Assembly (NCBI RefSeq): GCF_021484805.1
Contig: NZ_CP090557.1
Coordinates: forward strand, 3,980,001 to 4,044,000
Direction: 5' to 3'
Source of the DNA: Tellurirhabdus bombi
GTDB lineage: Bacteria; Bacteroidota; Bacteroidia; Cytophagales; Spirosomataceae
Length of the DNA: 64,000 nucleotides
The notes beneath the pieces are model-generated. The model was given only the letters and a program-made list of their open reading frames with translations. It did no database searches and had not been told where the DNA came from. A program made the position numbers and the translations under genes. Shown here piece after piece: positions 33,245 to 42,519 of this stretch. The first letter of the stretch is position 1. Each line of letters starts with the position of its first letter.

Positions 33245-34960
33245 TTACTGAATTCGATACACGGGGTACCGGTTATGCGTTTTTTCGTAATAAGGCGAAT
33301 TTCGGTAAATAAAGTCAAGTTGCGCGGCGGCGCTTTCGGCAAATGCTTTATCGGCCGCTTTGCGCTCGTCCAGTTTTTTGCGCACTTCGGGATGCGATTT
33401 CAGGTATTCGGCGGCTACATCTTCAAAAACGTAGCTGGAAAAATGCTCTTTCTGACCTAAAATTACCTCAAAGAAATTCCAGGCAAAAAACGAGTCGGTT
33501 CCCTGCGGTTCCAGCGTTTCAATCAAATACCGATTGGCCACCTGATTGGTACTGATTAATACGTCATTCTTGTAAAATTGAATTTTCTGCTCTTCCTTCC
33601 GAACCTCAACGCCTGTGTGGACATAATGTCCTTCAAACGGACGCGGCGCATTTTTATAGTCGGTGATGTAGTACGTTTCCACCGTGACCAGCGAGTCTTT
33701 CGGTAGGCGTTGTAGTTTGACCCCATTTCGCTCCAGCCGACTAATCACCTCCATCCAGCCTTGCGGAATCAGGTAGGCTTTGGGCTTTTCGATCTGCACC
33801 GCCGGAACAAAATGATTCCAATAGGGAATTTGCTTCGTAAACGGAGCCGAACGGTCGTACCACAAGCGCCGCAAACCCGAAACGTCGCTGGGCTTATACT
33901 TCGCCTCGAAGCCATTAAACCGGATAGACTCCCCTTTGGCTTTGTCAATTTTCCAGGCGATAGCAAACGTGGTTTGCTCCTGAAGGGCTTTATCCGCTTT
34001 CTGTTTGTTTGCGATGAGTTGCGACGCGTCCCGCTGTACGATCCGCACCGCCTCTTCCATAAACGCCCGCGTTCCCCGCACCCGCGACGGATAGTCTTTC
34101 AGCATGTGCAATTCCACCACAAAGCCAATGCAATTAAACAGCGCCGCGTATCCCGAACTGTAGCGTGCCGCATCGTTGAATCCTTCAATGCCGCTTTCCG
34201 GCGTATTCGAAAAGTTATTGACGTAAGGCACGGGCTCAAAACCACGTTTGGTCAGCGCTTGGTCCAGTTCGGGTTGCAGTTTCTGGGTCATGTAGCCCGA
34301 AACCGCCGGGTGCAACTTGTCTTTCTGCGTAGCGAAGTAGGTTAATATATGCTGGTAATCGGCTCCGTTGCTGGTGTGATTATCGACCAGAATATGCGGT
34401 TTATAGGTCTGAAACATCCGCTGCCAGGATTTTGCCTCCTCGCTGTCGGTTTTGATAAAATCGCGGTTCAAATCGTAATTTCGGCTATTCCCCCGAAAAC
34501 CGTATTCAATGGGTCCATTTTGATTGATTCGCGAAATTCCGCGATTCAGGCAGCCGCCAACGTTGTAAACCGGAACGATCAGCAACAGCACATTTTTGGG
34601 AAGCGTGTTGGCTTTCAGCATGTCCCGCGCCCAAAGCATGGTCGCGTCGATTCCTTCCGGCTCACCGGGGTGAATGCCGTTGTTGATCAGAACCGTTACT
34701 TTGTTAGAGGTCGCCGAGAAATTTTTGTCGGCCGAAACGAGAAAAAGGTGCAGGGGCTTACCCGCATCGGTAGGGCCAACTTCGATGAGTTTAGCCTGCT
34801 CGTATTGCTGGTCCAGCGCCTTGTACCAATCAATGATTTCGGCGTAGGTGGCTGTTTCCTGAAAGTTGGTTCGTTCGTAGCGGGAAACCAGCTGGCCCGG
34901 CTTTTGCCCAAAAAGCAAGGCTGGCATTAAACAGGCAAGCAGTAGGAGAAATTTAGACAT
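33245..34960 (-). CDS. exported M14-family zinc carboxypeptidase
   Basis: A 571-residue peptidase with a signal peptide (about 1-18, LFGQ). Zinc ligands: NNGIHPGEPEG (His and Glu, about 92-102) and LVDNHTSNG (His, about 192-200). YDLNRDF supplies the substrate-binding Arg/Asn block. The catalytic Glu probably lies in FVVELHMLKDYPSR. The C-terminal 250 residues form a separate beta-rich domain common in Bacteroidota M14 proteins. It likely trims C-terminal residues from peptides in the periplasm or outside. First gene of a two-gene transcript with the thioredoxin-like gene. Confidence 0.9.
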   Translation of the reverse strand: MSKFLLLLACLMPALLFGQKPGQLVSRYERTNFQETATYAEIIDWYKALDQQYEQAKLIEVGPTDAGKPLHLFLVSADKNFSATSNKVTVLINNGIHPGEPEGIDATMLWARDMLKANTLPKNVLLLIVPVYNVGGCLNRGISRINQNGPIEYGFRGNSRNYDLNRDFIKTDSEEAKSWQRMFQTYKPHILVDNHTSNGADYQHILTYFATQKDKLHPAVSGYMTQKLQPELDQALTKRGFEPVPYVNNFSNTPESGIEGFNDAARYSSGYAALFNCIGFVVELHMLKDYPSRVRGTRAFMEEAVRIVQRDASQLIANKQKADKALQEQTTFAIAWKIDKAKGESIRFNGFEAKYKPSDVSGLRRLWYDRSAPFTKQIPYWNHFVPAVQIEKPKAYLIPQGWMEVISRLERNGVKLQRLPKDSLVTVETYYITDYKNAPRPFEGHYVHTGVEVRKEEQKIQFYKNDVLISTNQVANRYLIETLEPQGTDSFFAWNFFEVILGQKEHFSSYVFEDVAAEYLKSHPEVRKKLDERKAADKAFAESAAAQLDFIYRNSPYYEKTHNRYPVYRIQ

Positions 34961-35056
34961 AGTTGACGAAGTAAAACGGCAGGTAAATCAGATTTAAGCA
35001 AAAATAGCCCTGCGTTACTGATTGACCAAATAAGCCTTGCCACGTTTTGAAAATGG

Positions 35057-37225
35057 CTATTTTAATACCGCCGTTGTTACTTTCGCGATGTCTGTACTGA
35101 CCCGCTGGATAAACTCCAACTGCTCTTTCAAAAAGTGTTCGTCAGTGTTCAGGCTGCTTTTTTCAGGGGAAGAACTTTCCGCAATCAATGGCTCAGCCGG
35201 GAACGGCGTCCGGGTTGGGTCGAACTTTTTCAGGCTTTCCTGAAGCACACCGAGCGAACGCCGAACCGGACGTAAAATATCCTCCTGGGCAGTGGGCAAC
35301 TCTTTGCTGGCCAGTCCCGAAGTCAGGGTGGCAATGTTTGACGTGAGCAGGTGATTTAGCACCACAAACTGGTGGATTTCCTTTCGGTTCCGCTGTTTGT
35401 TCTTAGGCTCCGAAATCATGCGCTGAAACGCCGCCGACAAGTTGGCCGAACTAACATAAACCTGTTTACGAACCAGTTTATAATCCACCAGCTTAACGGA
35501 TTTACCAGACAACTGTTCGGCCAGTTTGTGCAGGTAATTAATGTTGGCGTCGAGGACTTCCTGCATAAGCTGGGTCAGTTGCTCCGCCTCCCAGTCGGGG
35601 AATAGGAGATAGCTCGCCAGAAAAGCAATAACCGATCCCAGCAACGTATCCAGCACGCGCTCCTCGGCAACGCCCCAGAACCCAACTCCCATCATACTGA
35701 AGAGAATGAGAATAAAAGGCGTCATAAAAAGCACCATAACGATGTAATTCGTCCGCTGGAAGCTATACGAAACAATCATGAATACCACCAGAAACGCAAA
35801 CCGAATTGATTGGTCCTCGACCAGCAAAAGCACAGTGACCCCGATCAACCCACCCGCCAGTGTCCCGATGATGCGTTGCACGTTTCGTTCTTTGGTTAAG
35901 CTAAAGCCTGGTTTCAAGATTACAATAATGGTCAGCAGCACCCAGTAACTATGGGGACCGTGATTTAATAACCGAACAACAATAAACCCAACCAGACAAG
36001 CCAAGGCCACCCGAACCGCGTGGTGAAATACCACCGACTGCTTCGTAATGTTGTCCAGAATGGATTTCGGGTCAATCGCCTGGTGGGAGACAAAGCGATT
36101 CATTTCCAGATGCGTAAGTGACACCTGTTGTCGGGACTGCTGGGCATCAAAATAGACCAGCATGTCCGTGTATTTCCGATTAAGCACCCGCAGGTTCACC
36201 AGAATTTTTCGGAGTACCAGATTGCTCGCTGTTTTATCTTCCTCGCCAATGGCGTCGATGCGGGCTTTTAACTGTTCAAGCTGCGGTATAAAATCGACTT
36301 TCCGGCGGTACGGCAAATTGGATTGAATGGCATACCCCACCCGATCGAACTCACTAGCCATCTGGCTAATTAAAGCCGATACGTCGCTCAACAAACCTGT
36401 TTCCCCGAAGCGCTCCCGAAGCAGGTTGTAGTCGTAGTAGGTTGCCGTAATCTGTTCGTATAAATCCACCGAATCCACAAACGTCAGCACGAGTGCCCGC
36501 CCCGTTGGCGACGATTCTTTGACCAGCTGCCTCCCTTTAAACAAGAGTTCCCGCACGGCATCCTGCTTCTCGCTGACCTTTACCTGCTGGGCTACCAACA
36601 GGCGATAGTCGTCCGTCAATGTCGTTTTTTGATCGTAAAACCGGGCTTTTATGGCCAGAAACTGGGCAATCTCGCGAATGCTTTCACCTAGCGCCTGCCG
36701 GGCCGAACGGTAAGGCTGAAGCCGGTATAGCAACAAACTCAGGCACGTATACCAAAGTCCACCAAGCAGTACCAGACCACTTTGTAACGGCACCTGCGTC
36801 AGCTCACCGGGGCGGTCCATGAACAACACCAGCGACAAGAGCGCAGCCAACCCAACGGCGGCAGCCCGGTTGCCATAGACATTGAACATGGAAAAGAAAA
36901 AGGTCAGAAGCAGCACTTCAGCACCCAGAACATAGCCGTTGAGGCGGGCAAAACCCGTCACGAGCGACACGGCAAAGGCAAAGCCACAACTGGCCAGCAT
37001 TCCATTACGCCGGTGGTGAACCGGCCCCGGCGCATCCGCTATACTCGCAAATACGGCCCCCATCGATAGGGTAACGCCCGTCTGAAACTGGCCTAAATTG
37101 TAAAAAATAAGGGAAGGGACAAGCAGCGCAAACGTCACCCGTAAGCCATCCGAAAAATACTGGCTTAACAGAAAATGCTTAATCTGATGAACTTGTTTGG
37201 TCATTGCTGCGTCAGAGGCAGTCAT
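35057..37225 (-). CDS. FUSC/YccS-family inner-membrane protein
   Basis: A 722-residue membrane protein with two blocks of about five or six transmembrane helices (about 30-185 and 395-545), each followed by a cytoplasmic helical region, the YccS/FUSC layout related to aromatic-acid exporters (AaeB) and plant ALMT-like folds. VLLTIIVILKPGFSLTKERN with GTLAGGLIG is the conserved FUSC block. Starts at ATG 37225 or 37204 (MTKQV) are equally possible. Export of aromatic or amphipathic compounds is inferred. It stands as a single gene. Confidence 0.87.
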   Translation of the reverse strand: MTASDAAMTKQVHQIKHFLLSQYFSDGLRVTFALLVPSLIFYNLGQFQTGVTLSMGAVFASIADAPGPVHHRRNGMLASCGFAFAVSLVTGFARLNGYVLGAEVLLLTFFFSMFNVYGNRAAAVGLAALLSLVLFMDRPGELTQVPLQSGLVLLGGLWYTCLSLLLYRLQPYRSARQALGESIREIAQFLAIKARFYDQKTTLTDDYRLLVAQQVKVSEKQDAVRELLFKGRQLVKESSPTGRALVLTFVDSVDLYEQITATYYDYNLLRERFGETGLLSDVSALISQMASEFDRVGYAIQSNLPYRRKVDFIPQLEQLKARIDAIGEEDKTASNLVLRKILVNLRVLNRKYTDMLVYFDAQQSRQQVSLTHLEMNRFVSHQAIDPKSILDNITKQSVVFHHAVRVALACLVGFIVVRLLNHGPHSYWVLLTIIVILKPGFSLTKERNVQRIIGTLAGGLIGVTVLLLVEDQSIRFAFLVVFMIVSYSFQRTNYIVMVLFMTPFILILFSMMGVGFWGVAEERVLDTLLGSVIAFLASYLLFPDWEAEQLTQLMQEVLDANINYLHKLAEQLSGKSVKLVDYKLVRKQVYVSSANLSAAFQRMISEPKNKQRNRKEIHQFVVLNHLLTSNIATLTSGLASKELPTAQEDILRPVRRSLGVLQESLKKFDPTRTPFPAEPLIAESSSPEKSSLNTDEHFLKEQLEFIQRVSTDIAKVTTAVLK

Positions 37226-37294
37226 GTGGTGTGGTTGTCCCTGGAATTTGTACTTCTCTAATACAACTAAATCGATCCCGGAGAGTTCCCAAAA

Positions 37295-37777
37295 CTAAGT
37301 ATGTTCTTTACCAACCTTCAGCCGGTCAATCATCTTAATGGCCCGATCAATGCGTACCTGAACACTTTTGGCACCATCTACATAATAGAGAATGGCCCGC
37401 TGCCTGCCGGGGGTCAGCGCGTGAAAACGCCGATTCCCTTCCTCATCGATCAACAGGAGTTCCTTTAGCTCGTCGGGCATCTTCCGGCCATACTCGCTTT
37501 CGTCTTTTCGAATAACAACCTTCACTTTCTGCCCTAGTTTCAGCTTCGCCTGCGCCCGAATCGGCGTTCCAACGCTGATGATAAACGTGCCATCTCCTTT
37601 GGGCATCAGCGCACAGTGAAACTCCACTTTGTCGTCAATGGAACACAGGATTCGCGAGACATTTTGGCTGATGAATGGCTGGGAAGCCTCGCTGGGTACA
37701 TCGATGTAATGAAGGCCGCCACGCGCTGTAAAACGGTCCAGAACTGATTCGAAAAAGATAGCCTCAACGGATTCCAT
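37295..37777 (-). CDS. DUF1905 plus YdeI/OmpD-associated domain protein
   Basis: A 160-residue cytosolic protein. The N-terminal half (about 12-95) fits DUF1905 (GLHYIDVPSEAS; GTFIISVGTPIRAQAKLKLGQKV). The C-terminal part (FHALTPGRQRAILYYVDGAKSVQVRIDRAIKMIDRL) is the YdeI/OmpD-associated helix bundle. This fusion is widespread in Bacteroidota; some members are linked to bacteriocin or stress protection, but the activity is unclear. Confidence 0.85.
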   Translation of the reverse strand: MESVEAIFFESVLDRFTARGGLHYIDVPSEASQPFISQNVSRILCSIDDKVEFHCALMPKGDGTFIISVGTPIRAQAKLKLGQKVKVVIRKDESEYGRKMPDELKELLLIDEEGNRRFHALTPGRQRAILYYVDGAKSVQVRIDRAIKMIDRLKVGKEHT

Positions 37778-38162
37778 TTGGTAAACTACTTATTAGTAAA
37801 TACAGCACTGAGATATACTTTTCGCCTCAAAACCCATCGGCAATATATTTGAATTCGGTGTATGGTCTGCAAGTAAGGCTGGATTTATCGCGTCTTAGAG
37901 GATCGCATAAAGTTTACCCGTTGGCTAGATCCGGCCACTCAATGAACCAGGCCGTCGCTTGGGACGGGAAGCTGAAGGGGAGCCATTCTTCGAAGGCCCT
38001 ATGCCTTACCGTAAATTTTCCTTACGTTTTACTGAATAAGGTCGCTATCTTGCAACTAGACAGAATTAATATTTGGTAGGATTTAGTAAATAAGTGCGCC
38101 ATGAAACGCGTTGCTTAATTTTACCGTTATACCAAAAGACTATCTCTTCTTTGATTAAATAT
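37778..38162. other. divergent intergenic region before the S8 protease gene
   Basis: No supported gene. A 76-codon plus-strand frame at 37849-38079 starts with TTG and looks random. A TATATTTG box at 37844-37851 fits the -7 pattern but lies over 300 bp before the protease ATG, so it would give a long leader or a small RNA. No TTG at standard spacing. Confidence 0.4.
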
Positions 38163-39782
38163 ATGGCCTTTAAGAAGTTCGTTTTCCACGTATTTAGTTT
38201 TTCTACAGCCCTCCTTCTGGGAACAGTTGCTAGCCAGGCACAATCCAAACAGTGGTTCCATCTTGATCCTAAAGCAGATACAACGCTGGGCGTAAGCACC
38301 GACCGAGCCTACCGCGAATTACTGCAAAACCGCAAGCCTACGCCCGTAATCGTTGCCGTGATCGACGGGGGCATCGACTCAACCCACGAAGATTTAAAGC
38401 AGATTTTATGGACGAACCCCAAGGAAATTGCCGGAAATGGGATCGATGACGATAAAAATGGCTACGTGGATGACATCCACGGCTGGAATTTTATTGGCGG
38501 TAAAGACGGGAAAAATGTGCATTACGAAACAGCTGAGGTAACCCGCCTATACGCGCGTCTGCGCACCCTTTACGCGGCCAAATCCCGGGCTTCTTTGAAA
38601 CCAGCTCAGCAGAAAGAATACGATCAGTACGTAAAGCTCAAGAAAGAAGTCGAAAGCAAACGCGCTGAATACCAACAACAATACGAATCAATCAATAGCT
38701 TTAACAGCCAGTTCCAGATGATTACGGAACTGTTGAAAAAGGCCCTGGGAACTACTAAACTGGACACTGCCGCGCTGAATAATCCCTCCATTGAAAACCC
38801 AATGGTTAAGAAGCAGGCTGGTGCGATTTATGGCCTGCTGGCCGAGCAAGGTTATACCGACGTTGAGGCGTTGCAAAAAGAACTGGGCCGGACTCTGGAA
38901 GAATTAAAATCACGCGTGGATTTTGCCTATAACCCCGACTTCGATACGCGTTCCATTGTGGGTGATAACCCGGATAATGTGAATGAAACCGCCTACGGAA
39001 ACGCCGACGTTATGGGGCCTGATCCCATGCACGGCACGCACGTAGCCGGTATTATCGCCGCAGACCGCTCCAATAATTTGGGGGTTCAGGGCGTAGCCGA
39101 TCAAGTACGCATCATGGCCGTTCGGGCCGTGCCTAGCGGTGATGAACGCGACAAAGACGTTGCCAACGCCATCCGCTACGCGGTTAATAACGGAGCGCAA
39201 ATTATCAATATGAGCTTCGGAAAAGATTACTCACCCCAGCGCAAAGTGGTTGACGAAGCCATGCGTTATGCGCTGTCAAAAGGTGTACTGCTGGTTCATG
39301 CGGCAGGTAACGACAGCAAATTACTGGATACAACGGCTAGTTTCCCCTCGGATCGGTTTATGGACGGGTCGGCCATTCCCAACCTGATTACGGTGGGCGC
39401 AACGACTCCCCGCAACGACAAAGGATTGGTGGCCCCTTTCTCGAATTATGGCCGTAAAACGGTGGATGTTTTTGCACCGGGTTCGGCCATTTATTCAACA
39501 ACGCCTGGTAGCCAATACGAAAATCTGAGCGGCACGAGCATGGCTGCTCCGGTCGTTGCCGGGGTTGCTGCGGTGCTGAAATCGTATTTCCCCAAGCTGA
39601 ATTATGCCGATTTGAAGCGCATTATTGAGAAATCAGCCATTGTGTACCACACGCAAGTCATTCGTCCAGAATCAACGGAACTGGTTGACTTTGCCGACCT
39701 GTCAAAAACGGGCGCGGTTGTTAATCTCTACGAAGCAATCAAGCTGGCATCCGCCGAGGAAGCTGGCAAAAAAGCCAATTAA
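38163..39782 (+). CDS. exported S8 (subtilisin-like) protease with a large internal insertion
   Basis: About 539 residues from ATG 38163 (MAFKKFVFHVF); a GTG at 38094 would add 23 residues before the signal peptide and is rejected. The signal peptide ends near SQAQ. Catalytic triad: D68 (VIDGGIDSTHEDL), H290 (HGTHVAG) and S459 (SGTSMAAPVVAG). The Asp-His gap is 222 residues against about 30 in subtilisin; the extra 190 residues include a Lys/Glu/Gln-rich, probably coiled-coil segment (about 130-190). No type 9 secretion tail is evident. The protein likely acts in the periplasm or outer envelope. Confidence 0.93.
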   Translation: MAFKKFVFHVFSFSTALLLGTVASQAQSKQWFHLDPKADTTLGVSTDRAYRELLQNRKPTPVIVAVIDGGIDSTHEDLKQILWTNPKEIAGNGIDDDKNGYVDDIHGWNFIGGKDGKNVHYETAEVTRLYARLRTLYAAKSRASLKPAQQKEYDQYVKLKKEVESKRAEYQQQYESINSFNSQFQMITELLKKALGTTKLDTAALNNPSIENPMVKKQAGAIYGLLAEQGYTDVEALQKELGRTLEELKSRVDFAYNPDFDTRSIVGDNPDNVNETAYGNADVMGPDPMHGTHVAGIIAADRSNNLGVQGVADQVRIMAVRAVPSGDERDKDVANAIRYAVNNGAQIINMSFGKDYSPQRKVVDEAMRYALSKGVLLVHAAGNDSKLLDTTASFPSDRFMDGSAIPNLITVGATTPRNDKGLVAPFSNYGRKTVDVFAPGSAIYSTTPGSQYENLSGTSMAAPVVAGVAAVLKSYFPKLNYADLKRIIEKSAIVYHTQVIRPESTELVDFADLSKTGAVVNLYEAIKLASAEEAGKKAN

Positions 39783-39799
39783 TCAGCCATTTACAAGAT

Positions 39800-39835
39800 A
39801 AAAAGCCGCCACTTTGAACGAAGTGGCGGCTTTTT
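39800..39835 (+). terminator. terminator shared by the S8 protease and cupin genes
   Basis: A perfect 15-bp stem (AAAAAGCCGCCACTT with AAGTGGCGGCTTTTT) with a 6-base loop lies between convergent genes. T and A runs on both sides allow termination in both directions. Confidence 0.92.
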
Positions 39836-39849
39836 TATAAGGCTAGATT

Positions 39850-40170
39850 CTAATAGAAAACGGCTAACCAGATTGTCTCCGTCCCTTCTTTTGTCCATTC
39901 AACGCGGTGTTTCAGGTGGGCAGGAATCGTGAAATACATGCCTTCCTGTAGGATAATCCGTTCTTCCTGCCCTTCTATTTGCAAAGCCGCCTCTCCTTTA
40001 ACCAGCATTACCCATTCGTTTTCCTCCTGATCATACCAGAAGCCTTCCGGCGAAGCGTGGCCTTTCGAAATAATCCGCTCTATGCGCACATTTTTTGTGG
40101 ATACGATTTCTTCAAAAAGCTCATCTGGAAGTATATAAGGAATGAAACTCAGTAAGTTGCCTGCTTGCAT
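39850..40170 (-). CDS. small cupin-domain protein
   Basis: A 106-residue single cupin. GHASPEGFWYDQEENEWVMLVKGEAAL is the first cupin motif and LKHRVEWTKE the second, with His and Glu suited to one metal ion. Such proteins bind or modify small molecules, and the reaction cannot be assigned. It follows the M28 peptidase by 23 bp and ends that minus-strand operon. Confidence 0.87.
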   Translation of the reverse strand: MQAGNLLSFIPYILPDELFEEIVSTKNVRIERIISKGHASPEGFWYDQEENEWVMLVKGEAALQIEGQEERIILQEGMYFTIPAHLKHRVEWTKEGTETIWLAVFY

Positions 40171-40193
40171 GGTATCTTCTATGTTTATAATAC

Positions 40194-42503
40194 CTAAAAA
40201 CTGTATTCCTTTCGTACAACCGTCAGGTTACTGCTCCGCCCCTGCTCCGGAATAACGTGGGCGGGAGGAGGTACTTTCACCAGTTGGGCTGGCAAGCCGA
40301 TTGTCTGGTCGTAAAGCAACAGACGAAGCGGTTTCTGCGGTTTTAGCCGCACTTGAAGCGTCGCTTCTTTCGTAGGAGGCAGACCGTGCAAAATGGCGTA
40401 AAAAACCTTTCCACCCGCGGTTTCGATGGCTTTCTTGGGTAATGCCTCACCGTTCAACGTGGCTCCAAGCAGGTCACTTTCTGACGAAGGCTGTAGAACC
40501 AGTTCCATGTGCGCGGCGTTTCGATTTGAACGCAAGAGAATGGTTAACTGACGTTCTTCTGCCGTGGCAGTTTCATTCAGCAACGTTGCCATAGGGGCTG
40601 GAAGATCAATTAATTCGGCTTTGTTTTTGAGGTATAGAACCGACGATGTTGGATATATTTCGGATAATTTACCCCGACTGGACGACGGGAAAAATTGTTT
40701 GTTCCAATCATCCGTTTTCGTAAACAGCGAAGCCCAGAGCGCCTGTTTCGTATCGGTATTTAAGTAATAACTAACATGGCTATGCACCGGGCGACTAGGG
40801 GTAGGCCGTTCGCCGTAAATGGCCCATGCAGTCTGGAAAAAACCACATACCGCAAGGATTATCGGCAAAACCGGAACCGTTTTCCAGCGAAAACTTCGGT
40901 CAATGACGGCCAGTAAAGGCACGAGCAGGCCCAGGATTAGTGTTAATCCAGCCATAGTTCCGGTGGGTAGTTGCAACGCAAACGTCACTGACAATAACTG
41001 GGTGACGGGCATCAACAAGAAAATCGCGGGACAGGCCGCCAGAATCAAAATGACATTGTAGGCAACGCCCGGATCTTTCCGGTGCAGATCCAGACTGAAA
41101 ATAAGCAGCGTGCCCAGCAGGCTAAAAAAGAGCGGAAAGAGCGTTAAGTAATTGGACGAAGGTAAGAAGGCAAATAAGACAACCGTAATGAGAAAAAATA
41201 GCCCGTAAATCCCCACCTGAAGCGAAAACAAACGCAATCGGCGCAGAATTAACCGAACGAGCAGCAGGAAAAGTGCCGTTGCTAACAACAGATAAGCTAC
41301 AAAAAAGGCGTTCGAACCGTATACACCGTTCATGAGGTGCGACTGGGGCATTAGCTGCATTACCAGACTATTTATGGGAAAAAATACGCCGGGTACCACA
41401 ATCAAAATCAGCACGTAAAGTAGCATTCCGTTAAACGTCTGCCAAAGCGTTAAGGCTTCTTTTTTCAGCCCTACCACAATCGTTAGACCAAAAAGTACCG
41501 TTAGTAAGCCAACCCATAACAGGTTCATGCTCATGGGATATTGCACCAGCCAGCTCCCCACCGGATTGAAAAATACTTTATCGGGCGCTTTGGTTTGGGC
41601 CAAGGAAAGATTGCCTATGTGCCGCGTTAGGGCCAGCATGTTGCTGCCGTGGTGCTGCAAGCTCGCCTGATTGAGGTTATCGGGATTATCCGTCCATTTG
41701 TGATAATGAACAAACCCATCGATAAAGGCCGAATTTACCCCCACATAACCCGCATCCCGAAAAACAGTAAAGTCCGTAAAATTCGGCAGCACCCGATACA
41801 CTTCGTACATCACCGAACTGGCAAAAGGCCGGGGAGCCACTTTGGCAAACTCCTCCACAATCCAGCCATTTTCGGGACTAATCTCAAACGTCATGCTCGG
41901 GCCACTGTTTCCGCGAGCTTCAAGATTTACCACAAAACCAACGTCTTTGGCCCAGGGATGGCGCAGAAAAGCACTAGCTCCATACAAACCATATTCCTCG
42001 CCGTCCGTCATCAGCACCACAATGTCGTTCTGAAGCGCTCCTCCCTGCTTGATGGCCCGCATCGTTTCCAGAATGGCGGCCACGCCGGAAGCATCGTCAC
42101 CCGCTCCGGGCGTATTAGGCTGAGAATCATAATGAGCCATCAACAAAATGGCCTTACCGGCGCCTTTTCCCTTTAGCCGACCAACAACATTGTAAACGTG
42201 CCCGATGGCGCTGTTCAGGTTGGGACTGGCAATGGTTGTGTCCTGAATTTCGGTCTGTAACCCCAACTGACGCAACTGATTCACCAAATACGAACGCACA
42301 ACGGCATGGGCCGCCGTCCCCATCGCGTGCGGTTCTTTGGCAATTTGCCGTACATGCCGCATGGCCCGTCCCGCTGAAAACTCAGTAGCCGATGCGGTTT
42401 CCGGCAAGGCGTCGATTGGGCGCACCAGCAGAATACTCCATACGGAAAGGCCAATGAGAATCAGTAATGTAAAAAAAGCAATCAGGGGATTTGGACGGAG
42501 CAT
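40194..42503 (-). CDS. membrane-bound M28-family aminopeptidase
   Basis: A 769-residue protein. An N-terminal membrane anchor (about 8-28) is followed by the M28 zinc-peptidase domain (about 45-300), with LMAHYDSQPNTPGAGDDASG (His and bridging Asp) and LMTDGEEYGLYGA (catalytic Glu pair). About eight transmembrane helices (about 320-560) and a C-terminal soluble beta domain (about 580-769) follow, as in ER metallopeptidase 1-like enzymes. The peptidase should face the periplasm. It lies 16 bp after the serine hydrolase gene, so the two are co-transcribed. Confidence 0.9.
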   Translation of the reverse strand: MLRPNPLIAFFTLLILIGLSVWSILLVRPIDALPETASATEFSAGRAMRHVRQIAKEPHAMGTAAHAVVRSYLVNQLRQLGLQTEIQDTTIASPNLNSAIGHVYNVVGRLKGKGAGKAILLMAHYDSQPNTPGAGDDASGVAAILETMRAIKQGGALQNDIVVLMTDGEEYGLYGASAFLRHPWAKDVGFVVNLEARGNSGPSMTFEISPENGWIVEEFAKVAPRPFASSVMYEVYRVLPNFTDFTVFRDAGYVGVNSAFIDGFVHYHKWTDNPDNLNQASLQHHGSNMLALTRHIGNLSLAQTKAPDKVFFNPVGSWLVQYPMSMNLLWVGLLTVLFGLTIVVGLKKEALTLWQTFNGMLLYVLILIVVPGVFFPINSLVMQLMPQSHLMNGVYGSNAFFVAYLLLATALFLLLVRLILRRLRLFSLQVGIYGLFFLITVVLFAFLPSSNYLTLFPLFFSLLGTLLIFSLDLHRKDPGVAYNVILILAACPAIFLLMPVTQLLSVTFALQLPTGTMAGLTLILGLLVPLLAVIDRSFRWKTVPVLPIILAVCGFFQTAWAIYGERPTPSRPVHSHVSYYLNTDTKQALWASLFTKTDDWNKQFFPSSSRGKLSEIYPTSSVLYLKNKAELIDLPAPMATLLNETATAEERQLTILLRSNRNAAHMELVLQPSSESDLLGATLNGEALPKKAIETAGGKVFYAILHGLPPTKEATLQVRLKPQKPLRLLLYDQTIGLPAQLVKVPPPAHVIPEQGRSSNLTVVRKEYSF

Positions 42504-42519
42504 CAGAATAAGGGTTTCT

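Noticed and set aside
37849-38079. 76-codon plus-strand frame before the S8 protease
   Set aside because: TTG start, no recognisable domain, unlike local coding sequence; treated as chance.
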